This document shows positions 37,489-46,588 of a stretch of DNA of 64,000 nt, piece by piece. The notes below the pieces were generated by a model. The model was not told the DNA's origin. It did not search any database and was given only the letters and a program-made list of their open reading frames with translations. Numbering within the stretch: the first letter of the stretch is position 1; each line of letters starts with the position of its first letter. This DNA is from Lachnospiraceae bacterium (GTDB taxonomy: Bacteria; Bacillota; Clostridia; Lachnospirales; Lachnospiraceae): contig JAGBMJ010000103.1 in assembly GCA_017634975.1 (NCBI GenBank), forward strand, positions 1-64,000. The letters run 5' to 3'. Both the position numbers and the translations under genes were made by a program.

Positions 37489-38445
37489 TTATTTTTCGTC
37501 TTCTTTCAGGATTGTTTCGATATGATACAGCGGCCGGTGTTTCACCTCGTTATAAATTTTTCCGATATATTCCCCGATCACACCGATCGCCAGCAGCTGT
37601 ATTCCTCCCAAAAACCAGACGGAAAGGATCAGCGATGTCCAGCCACGTTCCACATCTCCCGTAAGATATGATACAAATGCATAGACAGCCGCCCCCAGAC
37701 AGATCAGCAATACAAACAGACCGATATGGAATACCAGACGGATCGGCTGTACCGAAAAAGAAGTAATCCCGTTTAATGCCAGTGCGAGCATCTTTTTCAG
37801 AGGATATTTTGACTCCCCGGCAAGCCGTTCTTTTCGTTCATAGACGACTTTTCCGGTTTTTAGCCCTAATAAAGGGATAAGCCCCCGCAGATACAGATTG
37901 GTTTCTTTATACTCTGCCAGTTCATTCAGCGCTTTTGCCGACATCAGCCGAAAATCCGCATGATTAAAAACGGTTTTGACTCCGAGAGCAGCCAGTAATT
38001 TATAGAAACCTTCTGCCGTAGTGCGCTTGAAAAAAGAATCTGACCTTCGGCTGCCGCGTACCCCATATACGATCTCACAGCCGTTATGATATTCCTCTAC
38101 CATCTCACGGATCACGGAAGTATCATCCTGCAGATCCGCATCAATAGACACAGTCATATCTGCATCTTCTTTTGCTGTCATAAGGCCGGCGATCAGGGCA
38201 GACTGGTGTCCGCAGTTCTTTGCCAGTTTTACGGCCCGCACACGGGAATCCTTTTGATGCGCTTCTTCCAGCAGTTCCCAGGTCCGGTCACGGCTGCCGT
38301 CATTGACAAAGAGCAGATAACTGTCTGTACTGATCTTTTTTTGACCGGTCAGTTCATCCAGAACTTTGAGAAGCTCCGGAATACTGATCGGCAGCACTTC
38401 TTCCTCATTGTAACAAGGTACAACGATCGCAAGTCTGTCACTCAT
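37489..38445 (-). CDS. Family 2 glycosyltransferase, GtrB/DPM1-like
   Basis: 318 residues. A GT-A catalytic domain (about 1-225) with AIVVPCYNEEEVLP, the metal-binding SIDADLQDD and DFRLMSAKALNEL is followed by two membrane helices (about 232-255 and 268-290) and a short tail. Such enzymes transfer a sugar from a nucleotide donor to undecaprenyl phosphate for later use outside the cell. Clearly a paralogue of the protein encoded at 58367-59338. Three bases separate it from yebC, so it is probably transcribed from the yebC promoter. Confidence 0.9.
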   Translation of the reverse strand: MSDRLAIVVPCYNEEEVLPISIPELLKVLDELTGQKKISTDSYLLFVNDGSRDRTWELLEEAHQKDSRVRAVKLAKNCGHQSALIAGLMTAKEDADMTVSIDADLQDDTSVIREMVEEYHNGCEIVYGVRGSRRSDSFFKRTTAEGFYKLLAALGVKTVFNHADFRLMSAKALNELAEYKETNLYLRGLIPLLGLKTGKVVYERKERLAGESKYPLKKMLALALNGITSFSVQPIRLVFHIGLFVLLICLGAAVYAFVSYLTGDVERGWTSLILSVWFLGGIQLLAIGVIGEYIGKIYNEVKHRPLYHIETILKEDEK

Positions 38446-38448
38446 GCA

Positions 38449-39177
38449 TCATTCATCCCAATTGGTATATACATTCTGCACATCATCGTCTTCATCCAGC
38501 AGATCCAGGATCCTGGTAAGACACTTGATGGCATCCTCATCCTTCAATTCTACATAATTCTGCGGAAGACGCGTCACTTCGGCACTGACAAACTTGATCC
38601 CTTCCGCTTCCAGAGCTTTCTGTACCGTCTCCAGATCATCCGGGGCCGTCAGGATCTCAAAGGAATCCTCTTCCTCGGAAAAATCTTCTGCACCGGCATC
38701 CAGTGCCTTTTCCATCATCGTATCGCCGTCCAGTTCGCACTCTTCACGATCAATAATGATCTGCCCCTTCGTATCGAACATAAAAGATACGCATCCCTGG
38801 GTACCGATGCTGCCGTTTCCCTTGGTAAATGCACTGCGGACATTTGCCGCGGTACGATTCTTATTATCCGTAAGTGCTTCCACGATGATCGCGGTTCCTC
38901 CCGGGCCATAGCCTTCGTACGTTACATGTTCATAGTTTACGCTGCCCAGATCGCCGGAAGCTTTCTTGATACCACGATCGATCGTATCATTAGGCATATT
39001 GGCTGCTTTGGCTTTCGCAATAACCGTAGCCAGGCGATAGTTATTCGCCGGATCCGGCCCGCCTTCCTTAACGGCTACCGCGATCTCACGCCCGAGGATG
39101 GTAAATACCTTTCCCTTCGCAGCATCATTTTTCTCTTTCTTATGCTTGATGTTAGCAAATTTTGAATGTCCGGACAT
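38449..39177 (-). CDS. yebC: YebC/PmpR family regulatory or translation-associated protein
   Basis: 242 residues beginning with the near-invariant MSGHSKFANIKHKKEKNDAAKGK and containing AKAKAANMPNDTIDRGIKKA. Family members have been described as DNA-binding transcriptional regulators and, more recently, as translation factors helping ribosomes through proline stretches; which applies here is not resolvable from sequence. Strong promoter and AAGGAG site upstream. Confidence 0.95.
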   Translation of the reverse strand: MSGHSKFANIKHKKEKNDAAKGKVFTILGREIAVAVKEGGPDPANNYRLATVIAKAKAANMPNDTIDRGIKKASGDLGSVNYEHVTYEGYGPGGTAIIVEALTDNKNRTAANVRSAFTKGNGSIGTQGCVSFMFDTKGQIIIDREECELDGDTMMEKALDAGAEDFSEEEDSFEILTAPDDLETVQKALEAEGIKFVSAEVTRLPQNYVELKDEDAIKCLTRILDLLDEDDDVQNVYTNWDE

Positions 39178-39222
39178 ACTTTTTCTCCTTACTGTTATTG
39201 TTTCCTTGACATAGCACGTGAA

Positions 39223-39251
39223 ATTATACCATATCTTGTGTTTTAATTCAA
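39223..39251 (-). promoter_or_regulatory. Promoter of yebC and downstream genes
   Basis: On the minus strand TTGAAT (39246-39251), 17 bases, then TATAAT (39223-39228) preceded by TGG, an extended -10. Predicted transcription start is near 39216, giving a leader of about 39 bases with AAGGAG seven bases before ATG 39177. The -35 box overlaps the last codons of the CBS-domain gene. Confidence 0.75.
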
Positions 39252-40097
39252 GTTATGTTTACTAACCGAGATGGAACGGATCATTTTATCCTCCACATCT
39301 TCCACCTTAAAATGGTATCCGCCGATATCGGTCTCAAACTGATCCCCCTTCTCCGGAATATGCTCCATTCTTGAGATCAGATACCCGTTAATGGTCTCAA
39401 ACTCCGTATCACCGAAGTCGATATGCAGCCGTTCACTCAGATCTTCCAGCTTTGTCAGCCCCTCGATCAGCCATGTTTCCCCGCCGTCGCTCTCCACGAT
39501 ACGGTCATTCTCGTCATCATATTCATCCCGGATATTTCCGACGATCTCCTCCAGGATATCTTCCATGGCGATCAGGCCGGAGGTTTGCCCGTATTCGTCC
39601 ACAACGATCACAACCTGTGTATTGGTGGACTGCATCTGCTTAAACAGTGCATTCACCGTTTTGGTCTCCGGCACAAAAACCGCCTCCCGCAGAGAGGAGC
39701 GTATCTCTGCCAGAGTCGGATTCAGTTTCGGCGACTCATCCCGGATCCGCACCGCATCCTTCAGGTGCAGGATCCCGATGATATGATCCAGATCTTCATG
39801 ATAAACCGGATATCTGGAATAATTGTTGTTCAGGATTTCCTTGACCGCATCTTTCAGCTTGGTCTCATCATCAAACGCCTCGATGTGTCCGCGGTTGGTC
39901 ATAATATCCACGGCCTCTTTATCGGAAAGCTCAAAGATATTTGTGATCATCTCTGCCTCTTCCGGCTCGATCGTACCTTTTTCCTGTCCTTCATTTACAA
40001 TGGCTATGATTTCCTGTTCGGCAGCATCTTCGCTTTGTTTTCGTTTTTTAAATATGCGGTTCAGTATACCGGTCCTGTTACTGCTGTCCTCTTCCAT
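39243..40097 (-). CDS. CorC/HlyC-type CBS-domain protein without membrane part
   Basis: 284 residues. Two CBS domains (about 60-190, including DIMTNRGHIEAFD and RYPVYHEDLDHIIGIL) and a C-terminal CorC_HlyC/transporter-associated domain (about 200-280) are evident. The four-helix DUF21/CNNM membrane domain is absent, as in E. coli CorC, so this is a soluble partner possibly linked to divalent-cation efflux or tolerance. AAAGGAA precedes ATG 40097. Expression may depend on read-through from alr, 112 bases upstream. Confidence 0.88.
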   Translation of the reverse strand: MEEDSSNRTGILNRIFKKRKQSEDAAEQEIIAIVNEGQEKGTIEPEEAEMITNIFELSDKEAVDIMTNRGHIEAFDDETKLKDAVKEILNNNYSRYPVYHEDLDHIIGILHLKDAVRIRDESPKLNPTLAEIRSSLREAVFVPETKTVNALFKQMQSTNTQVVIVVDEYGQTSGLIAMEDILEEIVGNIRDEYDDENDRIVESDGGETWLIEGLTKLEDLSERLHIDFGDTEFETINGYLISRMEHIPEKGDQFETDIGGYHFKVEDVEDKMIRSISVSKHNLN

Positions 40098-40145
40098 AAG
40101 TTTCCTTTCTGCACTCCTCTGTAAACCATCCGTTTATATCTGCCA

Positions 40146-40166
40146 AAATCCGATCGGATGCCGATC
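40146..40166 (-). terminator. Weak hairpin after alr
   Basis: In the 112-base gap between alr and the CBS gene, GATCGG (40152-40157) and CCGATC (40161-40166) can pair around ATG; on the minus strand the stem is followed by GGATTTTGG. The T-run has only four bases, so it is at best a partial terminator. The nested 12-base perfect palindrome ATCCGATCGGAT (40148-40159) could alternatively be a protein-binding site. Confidence 0.25.
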
Positions 40167-40209
40167 CCGTCCGCCGCCTGCTCCGCAGTCTCGAACAGTA
40201 TCCGACTCC

Positions 40210-41370
40210 TTATTCCGCATTTTCATCGTTTCTGATATAGATACGCGGTACACGTTTTCCGATATCGCAGACCGCTTCGTAATTGATCCGCCCGGAAGAC
40301 GCCGCAAAATCGTCCATCGTAATACATTCCGTCCCATCCCGTCCGACCAGGGTCACGGTATCTCCCACCACGATCTCGCCGAATTCTTTTTTGGCATCCG
40401 TCACATCGATCATCATCTGATCCATACATACGCGTCCGACGACCGGGAAGCGCTGTCCGCGGATCAGTACTTCACCTTTTCCGGATAAGCACCTCGGATA
40501 GCCGTCCGCATAACCGATCGAGACCGTAGCGATCCGGCTCTTTCTTTGTGCCGTAAAGGTTCCGCCATAGCTGATCGGAGTACCTGCTTCCACATCTTTG
40601 ACAAAGATCACACTGCTCTTGATCTCCATTGCCGGCCGCAGATGGATCCGATGCGCATCCACCTCATCCGAAGGCAGCAATCCGTAGGTGATGATCCCGG
40701 AACGTACCAGATCCAGATGTGTTTTACGCATTTCCATAATGCCGGCGCTGTTGGCACAATGCTTCAGCGGGATATGTATCCCTTCAAATTCCAGCAACTG
40801 TGAAAAACGGTCAAAACGCGTAAACTGCTCTTCTGCACTGGTCTTATCCGCCTCATCGGCTCTGGCAAAGTGAGTAAACAGGCCTTCGATCTTTATGCCA
40901 TCCAAAGCAGCAACTTCCTTTACGAAACGTGAACCCTCTTCATCCGGACGTATGCCGATCCGTCCCATTCCGGTATCCAGTTTTATGTGCACATACGCCG
41001 TCTTATGAAAACGCTGTGCGATCTCGGACAGGTATTTTGCGCTGTCCATGTCAAATAATGTGATCCGTATCCCATGTTCCACCGCAAGCGGCAGGGTGAT
41101 CGGAAAACTGTAACCCAGGATCAGTACAGGTTTGCCGATACCCTGTTCGATGATCTCCAGTGCCTCATCGATCGTAGCCACCGCATAGCCCCACACGCTG
41201 TCCACGTTCGCCAGTTCCTGAGCGATACGCACGGCTCCGTGCCCGTAACCATCTGCCTTGATCACTGCCATGATCTTGGTCTTCTTCGGGATATATTCCC
41301 GGATCTGTCTTATATTGTACCGGATATTATCCAGATTTACACTTGCGTATACACGTTCCTGATGTAACAT
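40210..41370 (-). CDS. alr: Alanine racemase
   Basis: 386-residue PLP enzyme interconverting L- and D-alanine for peptidoglycan. The PLP-binding Lys38 is in AVIKADGYGHGA, and the second catalytic base is the Tyr of ISYGGTF; CMDQMMIDVTD is also typical. Located between nnr and the CBS-domain gene; the nnr-alr order recurs in many Gram-positive genomes. Five bases separate it from nnr. Confidence 0.96.
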   Translation of the reverse strand: MLHQERVYASVNLDNIRYNIRQIREYIPKKTKIMAVIKADGYGHGAVRIAQELANVDSVWGYAVATIDEALEIIEQGIGKPVLILGYSFPITLPLAVEHGIRITLFDMDSAKYLSEIAQRFHKTAYVHIKLDTGMGRIGIRPDEEGSRFVKEVAALDGIKIEGLFTHFARADEADKTSAEEQFTRFDRFSQLLEFEGIHIPLKHCANSAGIMEMRKTHLDLVRSGIITYGLLPSDEVDAHRIHLRPAMEIKSSVIFVKDVEAGTPISYGGTFTAQRKSRIATVSIGYADGYPRCLSGKGEVLIRGQRFPVVGRVCMDQMMIDVTDAKKEFGEIVVGDTVTLVGRDGTECITMDDFAASSGRINYEAVCDIGKRVPRIYIRNDENAE

Positions 41371-41374
41371 TTCC

Positions 41375-42916
41375 TTATCCTCTTTTTTCTGCTTTCCTTA
41401 AGTTCATCGCCTCCGGAAGCATTTTTAAGATCTCCGATGCCGTCACAGCGGCTGTCCCGATCTGTGCAGCAGCCATCTCACCCGCCATGGCATGCAGCGC
41501 ATCTGCATATACCGCAGCCTGCAGCGGCTCTTTGATCACACAACTTACCGCTGCCAGTACGCCTGCCAGCACATCACCGCTTCCGGCCGTCGCCAGTGCA
41601 TCGGATCCCAGATCATTATAATACACCTTTATACCGTCTGTCACCAGCGTTGTCGCAGATTTTGCGATCAGTATAACGCCGTATTCTTTGGCCAGGGCTC
41701 GTACGGTTTCCGGCTCCTGGCATCCGTTCTTCTCCGTTTCCGAAAAGAGTCTGGCAAACTCTCCCGGATGCGGAGTAAGAAACGTTACCGCTCCCTGTTC
41801 CTTCCGGTGTTTCAGAAAATCCGGCAGTTCCGTCAGTGCATTCAGTCCGTCCGCATCGATCACCATCGGCTTCTCGCAGTTGCGGATCGCATCGCATTTC
41901 AAAAACCGTAACGCTCTTTCTTTTCCCAGTCCGCTGCCGATCAGTATCGTATCAGCCCAGGCAAGTGCTTCGTGAAGTTTCGCCGACTCTGTTGTACCGA
42001 TGCCTTCCTCTGAATCAACTGCCGCAAACATCGCTTCCGGCACGGTATGCAGCAGCAGATCCCGGTTTTGCGATACACCGATCACTTTGACCATTCCACA
42101 CCCGGAGCGTAATGCAGCGCCTGCGTTTAAGATAGATGCTCCCGCCATATCCGCACATCCTGCAATACAAAGTACCTTTCCGAAGGTTCCCTTATGCCCC
42201 AGAGGATCGCGCTTTGGTTTCAGATCCGCAATCTCTGCCCATTCCATGCGATAGTCGTCGGCCATCCGGCGCTCAGGTCCGATCGGACAACAGATCACCC
42301 GCCCGCAATATCTTCTGCCTTCGTTCAGATACATTCCGCGTTTCAGAAATCCAAACGTAACTGTCACATCCGCACGCACTGCTTCCGGCAACGCCTTTCC
42401 ACGATCCGTATGAAGACCGCTTGGCAGATCTACGGAAAGCACTCTGCACATTTCATTGCAGCTTCGGTATTGATTGATCTGTTTCACCGCATCCCGATAG
42501 CTTTCTTTCAATTCCCGGTTGAGTCCGATGCCGAAAAGCGCATCAATGATCAGATCCGGCCGTTGCTCCAGAGCCGTTTGCAGATCTGACATAAGCGGTA
42601 TCCCCATGCGCTCGAGAATACCGGTATGGATCCTGTTATTTTCACTGGCATGCTCCGGATCTCCGAGCCGTACGACCAATACCCGTCTTCCTTCCTCAGT
42701 CAGCATACGTGCTGCTGCAAGCCCGTCTGCTCCGTTATTACCGCAGCCGCTTACGACCAGAACACAGGCAGCTTTTTCTGTTTTCAGGATCTCCGCCGCT
42801 GTCTCTTTGATATATCCTGCTGCACGTTCCATTAACAGCAAAGACGGGATACCCAATGTTTCCATCAGGTACCCCTCATATAAACGCATTTGTTCGGCTG
42901 TAACTAACTGTTTCAT
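41375..42916 (-). CDS. nnr: Bifunctional NAD(P)H-hydrate epimerase / dehydratase
   Basis: 513 residues with two fused domains. The N-terminal YjeF_N epimerase (1-210) has VVSGCGNNGADGLAAARML and VSVDLPSGLHTD; the C-terminal ribokinase-like ADP-dependent dehydratase (220-505) has the HKGTFGKVLCIAG start, TPHPGEFARL and the catalytic GSGDVLAGVLAA. It repairs hydrated NADH/NADPH. Runs into alr after five bases. Confidence 0.95.
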   Translation of the reverse strand: MKQLVTAEQMRLYEGYLMETLGIPSLLLMERAAGYIKETAAEILKTEKAACVLVVSGCGNNGADGLAAARMLTEEGRRVLVVRLGDPEHASENNRIHTGILERMGIPLMSDLQTALEQRPDLIIDALFGIGLNRELKESYRDAVKQINQYRSCNEMCRVLSVDLPSGLHTDRGKALPEAVRADVTVTFGFLKRGMYLNEGRRYCGRVICCPIGPERRMADDYRMEWAEIADLKPKRDPLGHKGTFGKVLCIAGCADMAGASILNAGAALRSGCGMVKVIGVSQNRDLLLHTVPEAMFAAVDSEEGIGTTESAKLHEALAWADTILIGSGLGKERALRFLKCDAIRNCEKPMVIDADGLNALTELPDFLKHRKEQGAVTFLTPHPGEFARLFSETEKNGCQEPETVRALAKEYGVILIAKSATTLVTDGIKVYYNDLGSDALATAGSGDVLAGVLAAVSCVIKEPLQAAVYADALHAMAGEMAAAQIGTAAVTASEILKMLPEAMNLRKAEKRG

Positions 42917-42952
42917 TATCCTTCCTTCTCTGCCCTAATTCTCAGAGATCTT

Positions 42953-43669
42953 TTACTGACCATTCGTCGATTCCGGAGTTTTGCCGTTTTCCGTTTCCGC
43001 CGGCGAGCCTGTTTTCTCAGCTTTTGCAGGTGTTTCCGTTTTTGCCGACCCTGCATTTGAAGCCGGTTTTACAACATGTTCCACCTCCGGATTATACTTC
43101 ATATCAAAAATATCGATCACATCCGGTCCGAAGATATCATGCATATAGGCATACATCTGCTGGTTCTTAAGCTCACATTCCTGCTTGCGCACCACATTCT
43201 TTTTCAGTTCGATACGCATATCGGCAATCCAGGCGGAGATCTCATTGATCTTTCCGGTATTCTCTGCGATCACTTCATAGCAGATCTCCATCGTTTCCAG
43301 CATCAGTTCAACATTGACCTGATCGATCTGTCTCGGTAGCTCCAAAAGCTCGTCCTGATAGGCTTCCATCTGCGTATTCAGTGCATTGATCTGCGCAGAA
43401 TACTCTTCCTGTTTCTGCTTTCCGCCTTCCTCGTCCATGGCATTTACGATCTCATCCCGCAGTTTGGCCTTCTCTTTATTGATTGCCTTCAGATCGGTAT
43501 TGATCTTGCCCTGACGTTTCAACAGATTTTTCAGCTGTTCTTCCAGTTCCTGCATATGCGGGGTATGATCGATACCGGCCATCAGCTTGTACCATTTATT
43601 GTCCAGCGAGATGATCGGTATCTTTTTTCCCTTCAGAGCCGGCCGGAACACTTCGTCCGATCTTGCCAT
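42953..43669 (-). CDS. Coiled-coil protein of unknown function
   Basis: 238 residues, no named domain. A short N-terminal part (MARSDEVFRPALKGKKIPIISLDNKWYKL) precedes a long helical coiled coil (about 38-170, heptads such as LEEQLKNLLKRQGKINTDLK), then FGPDVIDIFDMKYNPEVEHVV, and a Lys/Glu/Thr-rich disordered tail. No signal peptide or membrane helix. The start MARSDEVFRPAL suggests a core that binds something, but this is speculation. Between IDH (28 bases upstream) and nnr (36 bases downstream). Confidence 0.75.
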   Translation of the reverse strand: MARSDEVFRPALKGKKIPIISLDNKWYKLMAGIDHTPHMQELEEQLKNLLKRQGKINTDLKAINKEKAKLRDEIVNAMDEEGGKQKQEEYSAQINALNTQMEAYQDELLELPRQIDQVNVELMLETMEICYEVIAENTGKINEISAWIADMRIELKKNVVRKQECELKNQQMYAYMHDIFGPDVIDIFDMKYNPEVEHVVKPASNAGSAKTETPAKAEKTGSPAETENGKTPESTNGQ

Positions 43670-43697
43670 ACTTTTCTCCGTCTGTATATCCTGCTGT

Positions 43698-44903
43698 TTA
43701 TGCCTCTAAAGTCTTACGGATCTCTTTGATGAATTCCTGACTGTTGAGCACTTTTACATCCTTCAGGGAGGTGATCAGTGCCAGGTCCTTGGTCATCCGA
43801 CCGGACTCTATGGTGTCCAGAGTTGCTTTTTCAAGGCGGTCCGCAAAGTTACACAGTTCCGGTGTACCATCCAGTTCGCCGCGCTTTCTTAACGCCCCGC
43901 TCCAAGCAAAGATCGTAGCTACGGAATTGGTTGATGTTTCTTCTCCGGCCAGATGCTTGTAATAATGACGCTGTACCGTTCCATGTGCTGCTTCGTATTC
44001 GTACACGCCGGAAGGTGACACCAAAACCGAAGTCATCATTGCCAGAGAACCGAATGCCGAGCTGACCATATCGCTCATCACATCACCGTCATAGTTCTTG
44101 CATGCCCAGATGAATCCGCCCTTTGCCTTCATCACACGTGCTACAGCATCATCGATCAGCGTATAGAAATAAGTGATCCCGGCTTCTTCAAATTTTGCCT
44201 TATATTCGTTATCAAAGATCTCCTGGAAAATATCTTTGAAGTTATGGTCATACTTTTTGGAGATCGTATCCTTAGTGGCAAACCACAGATCCTGCTTAAC
44301 ATCCAGCGCATAATTAAAACATGAACGTGCAAAGCTCTGAATGGACTTATCCGTATTATGGATGCCCTGCAGAATACCGGAGCCCTTGAAATCCTGGATC
44401 AGTTCTTTCTGAACGCTGCCATCTTCCCCTTCAAATACCAGATATCCTTTGCCGGCTCCCGGTACCTTGATCTCTACATTTTTGTATACATCACCGTAAG
44501 CGTGTCTTGCCAGAGTAATGGGCTTTTCCCAATTCCGCACACAGGGTTCAATCCCTTTTACCATGATCGGAGCACGAAACACGGTACCATCCAGAAGCGA
44601 ACGGATCGTGCCGTTCGGACTCTTCCACATTTCTTTCAGATCATATTCTTTTACACGTGCAGCATTCGGAGTGATCGTTGCACATTTAACGGCAACTCCG
44701 TATTTTTTGGTAGCCTCTGCGGAATCGATGGTTACCTGATCATCCGTCTCGTTTCTGTGCTTTAAGCCCAGATCATAGTATTCGGTCTTCAGATCGATGA
44801 ACGGAAGAAGCAGTTCCTCCTTGATCATCGCCCAGAGGATACGCGTCATTTCATCTCCATCCATCTCTACCAACGGTGTTTTCATTACAATCTTCTCAGC
44901 CAC
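43698..44903 (-). CDS. icd: NADP-dependent isocitrate dehydrogenase, eukaryotic type
   Basis: 401 residues from a GTG at 44903, chosen because AAAGGAG lies nine bases upstream and the protein then begins close to the family-typical [16 protein letters not shown]. It oxidises isocitrate to 2-oxoglutarate. The phosphate/isocitrate motif [19 protein letters not shown] and Arg/Tyr residues of the large type (homodimeric, about 400-410 residues) mark it as the IDH1/2-like subfamily rather than E. coli Icd. Only 36 bases separate it from the end of a secreted LRR protein gene, so it may be read from the surface-protein transcript. Confidence 0.94.
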   Translation of the reverse strand: MAEKIVMKTPLVEMDGDEMTRILWAMIKEELLLPFIDLKTEYYDLGLKHRNETDDQVTIDSAEATKKYGVAVKCATITPNAARVKEYDLKEMWKSPNGTIRSLLDGTVFRAPIMVKGIEPCVRNWEKPITLARHAYGDVYKNVEIKVPGAGKGYLVFEGEDGSVQKELIQDFKGSGILQGIHNTDKSIQSFARSCFNYALDVKQDLWFATKDTISKKYDHNFKDIFQEIFDNEYKAKFEEAGITYFYTLIDDAVARVMKAKGGFIWACKNYDGDVMSDMVSSAFGSLAMMTSVLVSPSGVYEYEAAHGTVQRHYYKHLAGEETSTNSVATIFAWSGALRKRGELDGTPELCNFADRLEKATLDTIESGRMTKDLALITSLKDVKVLNSQEFIKEIRKTLEA

Positions 44904-44939
44904 AACTTTATTCTCCTTTATCATTTTTTATACATTTTA

Positions 44940-46535
44940 TCACTCAAATACGCCGTCCGCCACATGTTTTACACCGGCCGGCAGAGCCGGTTGATCCTCG
45001 TCTCCTTTATATCCGATCAATACTCCGTCCCCGACGATCAGGAAATCCGATGCATCGGCATTGTTTTCCCAGGCCTGATACCACGGCGTATAGTTGAAGG
45101 CATTCTTTCCGATCGCAGTCACCGTAGACGGGATACTCACTTCACTCAGACTGTCGCAATGGTAAAAAGCGCCTTCCCCGATATAGGTCAGTCCCCCCGG
45201 CAGATCCGCTCTGGTTATGCCGCTTCTTGCAAAAGCAAAATCCCCGATCATCTTTAGCGTATCCGGGAACGTATACTGCGTCAGGGTCAGATCCAGATAA
45301 TGGGCATGATCAGAGATCAGTTTTCCTTCATCCGTATTCGGCTGCGTTTCGGCAGAAGGTGATGCGGAAACCGTTGGCGATGACTGTGAAGCATCAACCA
45401 CGTTGAAGTTATCCACCATGATATAGGCACGATCCGATACCACCGGTGCATTACCGAGAACCACACCGTCATAAGTCACACGAAGGCCGTCATGCTGCTC
45501 TCCGTTTGCTTCCGATACGATTGCAGTATTCGCTCCCGTATCGATGCCATAAATACTTTCGTCCGTATAAGCAGCTGCTTCACCACCGTCCTGCGCCGCC
45601 TCATATGCAGCACGCCGTACATCTTCAAGATCTTCTTCGATCCGTATGGTATAAACCGGAGTCTCACTGGTCAGATACTCATGTTCTTCCGCAAATTCCG
45701 CCGCTTTGCCCGTCGTGCTGCATACCAAATGCAGATCTGCCGGGCATCCGTCAAACGCAGATTCATGGATCTCCCGTACACTTTCCGGTACGATTGCCTG
45801 CACCAGATTGCCGCAGCCGGAAAAAGCCTTCAAACCGATTCGGTTCGTCGGGATCTGCATCGTCACACTCATCAGTCCTTTACAGTTGGCAAACGCATAT
45901 TCCGTAATCTCCGGGATGCCGGGAATGGTGACCACCTGCAGACCATCACACCCCCAAAAGGCATTCGGACAGATTTCCGTTACGGTTCCGGGTACCGTAT
46001 AAGCTCCGGACGGACTTCCCGCACAATATTGATACAGTTTGGTCATACCGGCATTATACAGGGCATGTCCGTTTGCAATCAGATTCTGATTGGTACTGCT
46101 CACATAGACAGCAGACAGTGAATCACAGTCCCCGAATACACCGTTTCCCATCTCGCGGACACCGGATCCTATGCTTACGCTGCGCAGCGAAGAACAGCCC
46201 ATAAAGGCAGCATCTTCCAATACTTCTACCGAATCCGGGATCGTAACGGAAGATAGCTTAGTACATCCTTCAAAAGCCCCGGTACCGATGTTCTCCACGG
46301 TAGAGGGAATTGCCACCTGCTCCAAAAACGGATTCTCACGAAACGCGTCATCATGGATTTCCTTCACCCCGTTAGGAATGACAACGGAAGTATCGGTCCC
46401 GTTATAAGTATACAGGATCCCGTTCACCGTATTAAAATCCGCTGCGGAAGATGCCTGCGCAAGATAGATCCCGCCGATCGCAAGTGTCAACCCTGCCGCA
46501 GCGGCAGGCAGCAGTAAAAGTTTTACTTTTTTCAT
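44940..46535 (-). CDS. Secreted BspA-like leucine-rich-repeat protein
   Basis: 531 residues. A signal peptide (MKKVKLLLLPAAAAGLTLAIGG, cleavage near residue 30) leads into at least seven LRR_5/BspA repeats (about 40-265) of the form IPxxVxxIGxxAFxGCxxLxxV, a Glu/Ala-rich linker and a Ser/Thr/Pro stretch (about 265-400), and three further repeats (400-531). The protein stops inside a repeat (VKHVADGVFE) and has no sorting signal, so it would be released or non-covalently held. A strong AAAGGAGG is nine bases before ATG 46535. It follows the giant LRR gene by 53 bases. Likely surface or adhesion function by family; partner unknown. Confidence 0.85.
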   Translation of the reverse strand: MKKVKLLLLPAAAAGLTLAIGGIYLAQASSAADFNTVNGILYTYNGTDTSVVIPNGVKEIHDDAFRENPFLEQVAIPSTVENIGTGAFEGCTKLSSVTIPDSVEVLEDAAFMGCSSLRSVSIGSGVREMGNGVFGDCDSLSAVYVSSTNQNLIANGHALYNAGMTKLYQYCAGSPSGAYTVPGTVTEICPNAFWGCDGLQVVTIPGIPEITEYAFANCKGLMSVTMQIPTNRIGLKAFSGCGNLVQAIVPESVREIHESAFDGCPADLHLVCSTTGKAAEFAEEHEYLTSETPVYTIRIEEDLEDVRRAAYEAAQDGGEAAAYTDESIYGIDTGANTAIVSEANGEQHDGLRVTYDGVVLGNAPVVSDRAYIMVDNFNVVDASQSSPTVSASPSAETQPNTDEGKLISDHAHYLDLTLTQYTFPDTLKMIGDFAFARSGITRADLPGGLTYIGEGAFYHCDSLSEVSIPSTVTAIGKNAFNYTPWYQAWENNADASDFLIVGDGVLIGYKGDEDQPALPAGVKHVADGVFE

Positions 46536-46588
46536 TACGCAGCACCTCCTTTCGTTTGCATAAAAATCTTATGTCAACAGTTTTACTA

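Noticed and set aside
46560-46580. Promoter between the two LRR genes (TTGACA at 46572-46577, minus strand)
   Set aside because: The -35 box is perfect but no acceptable -10 box occurs at 15-19 bases; the spacing falls on AAACGAAAG, near the ribosome site.
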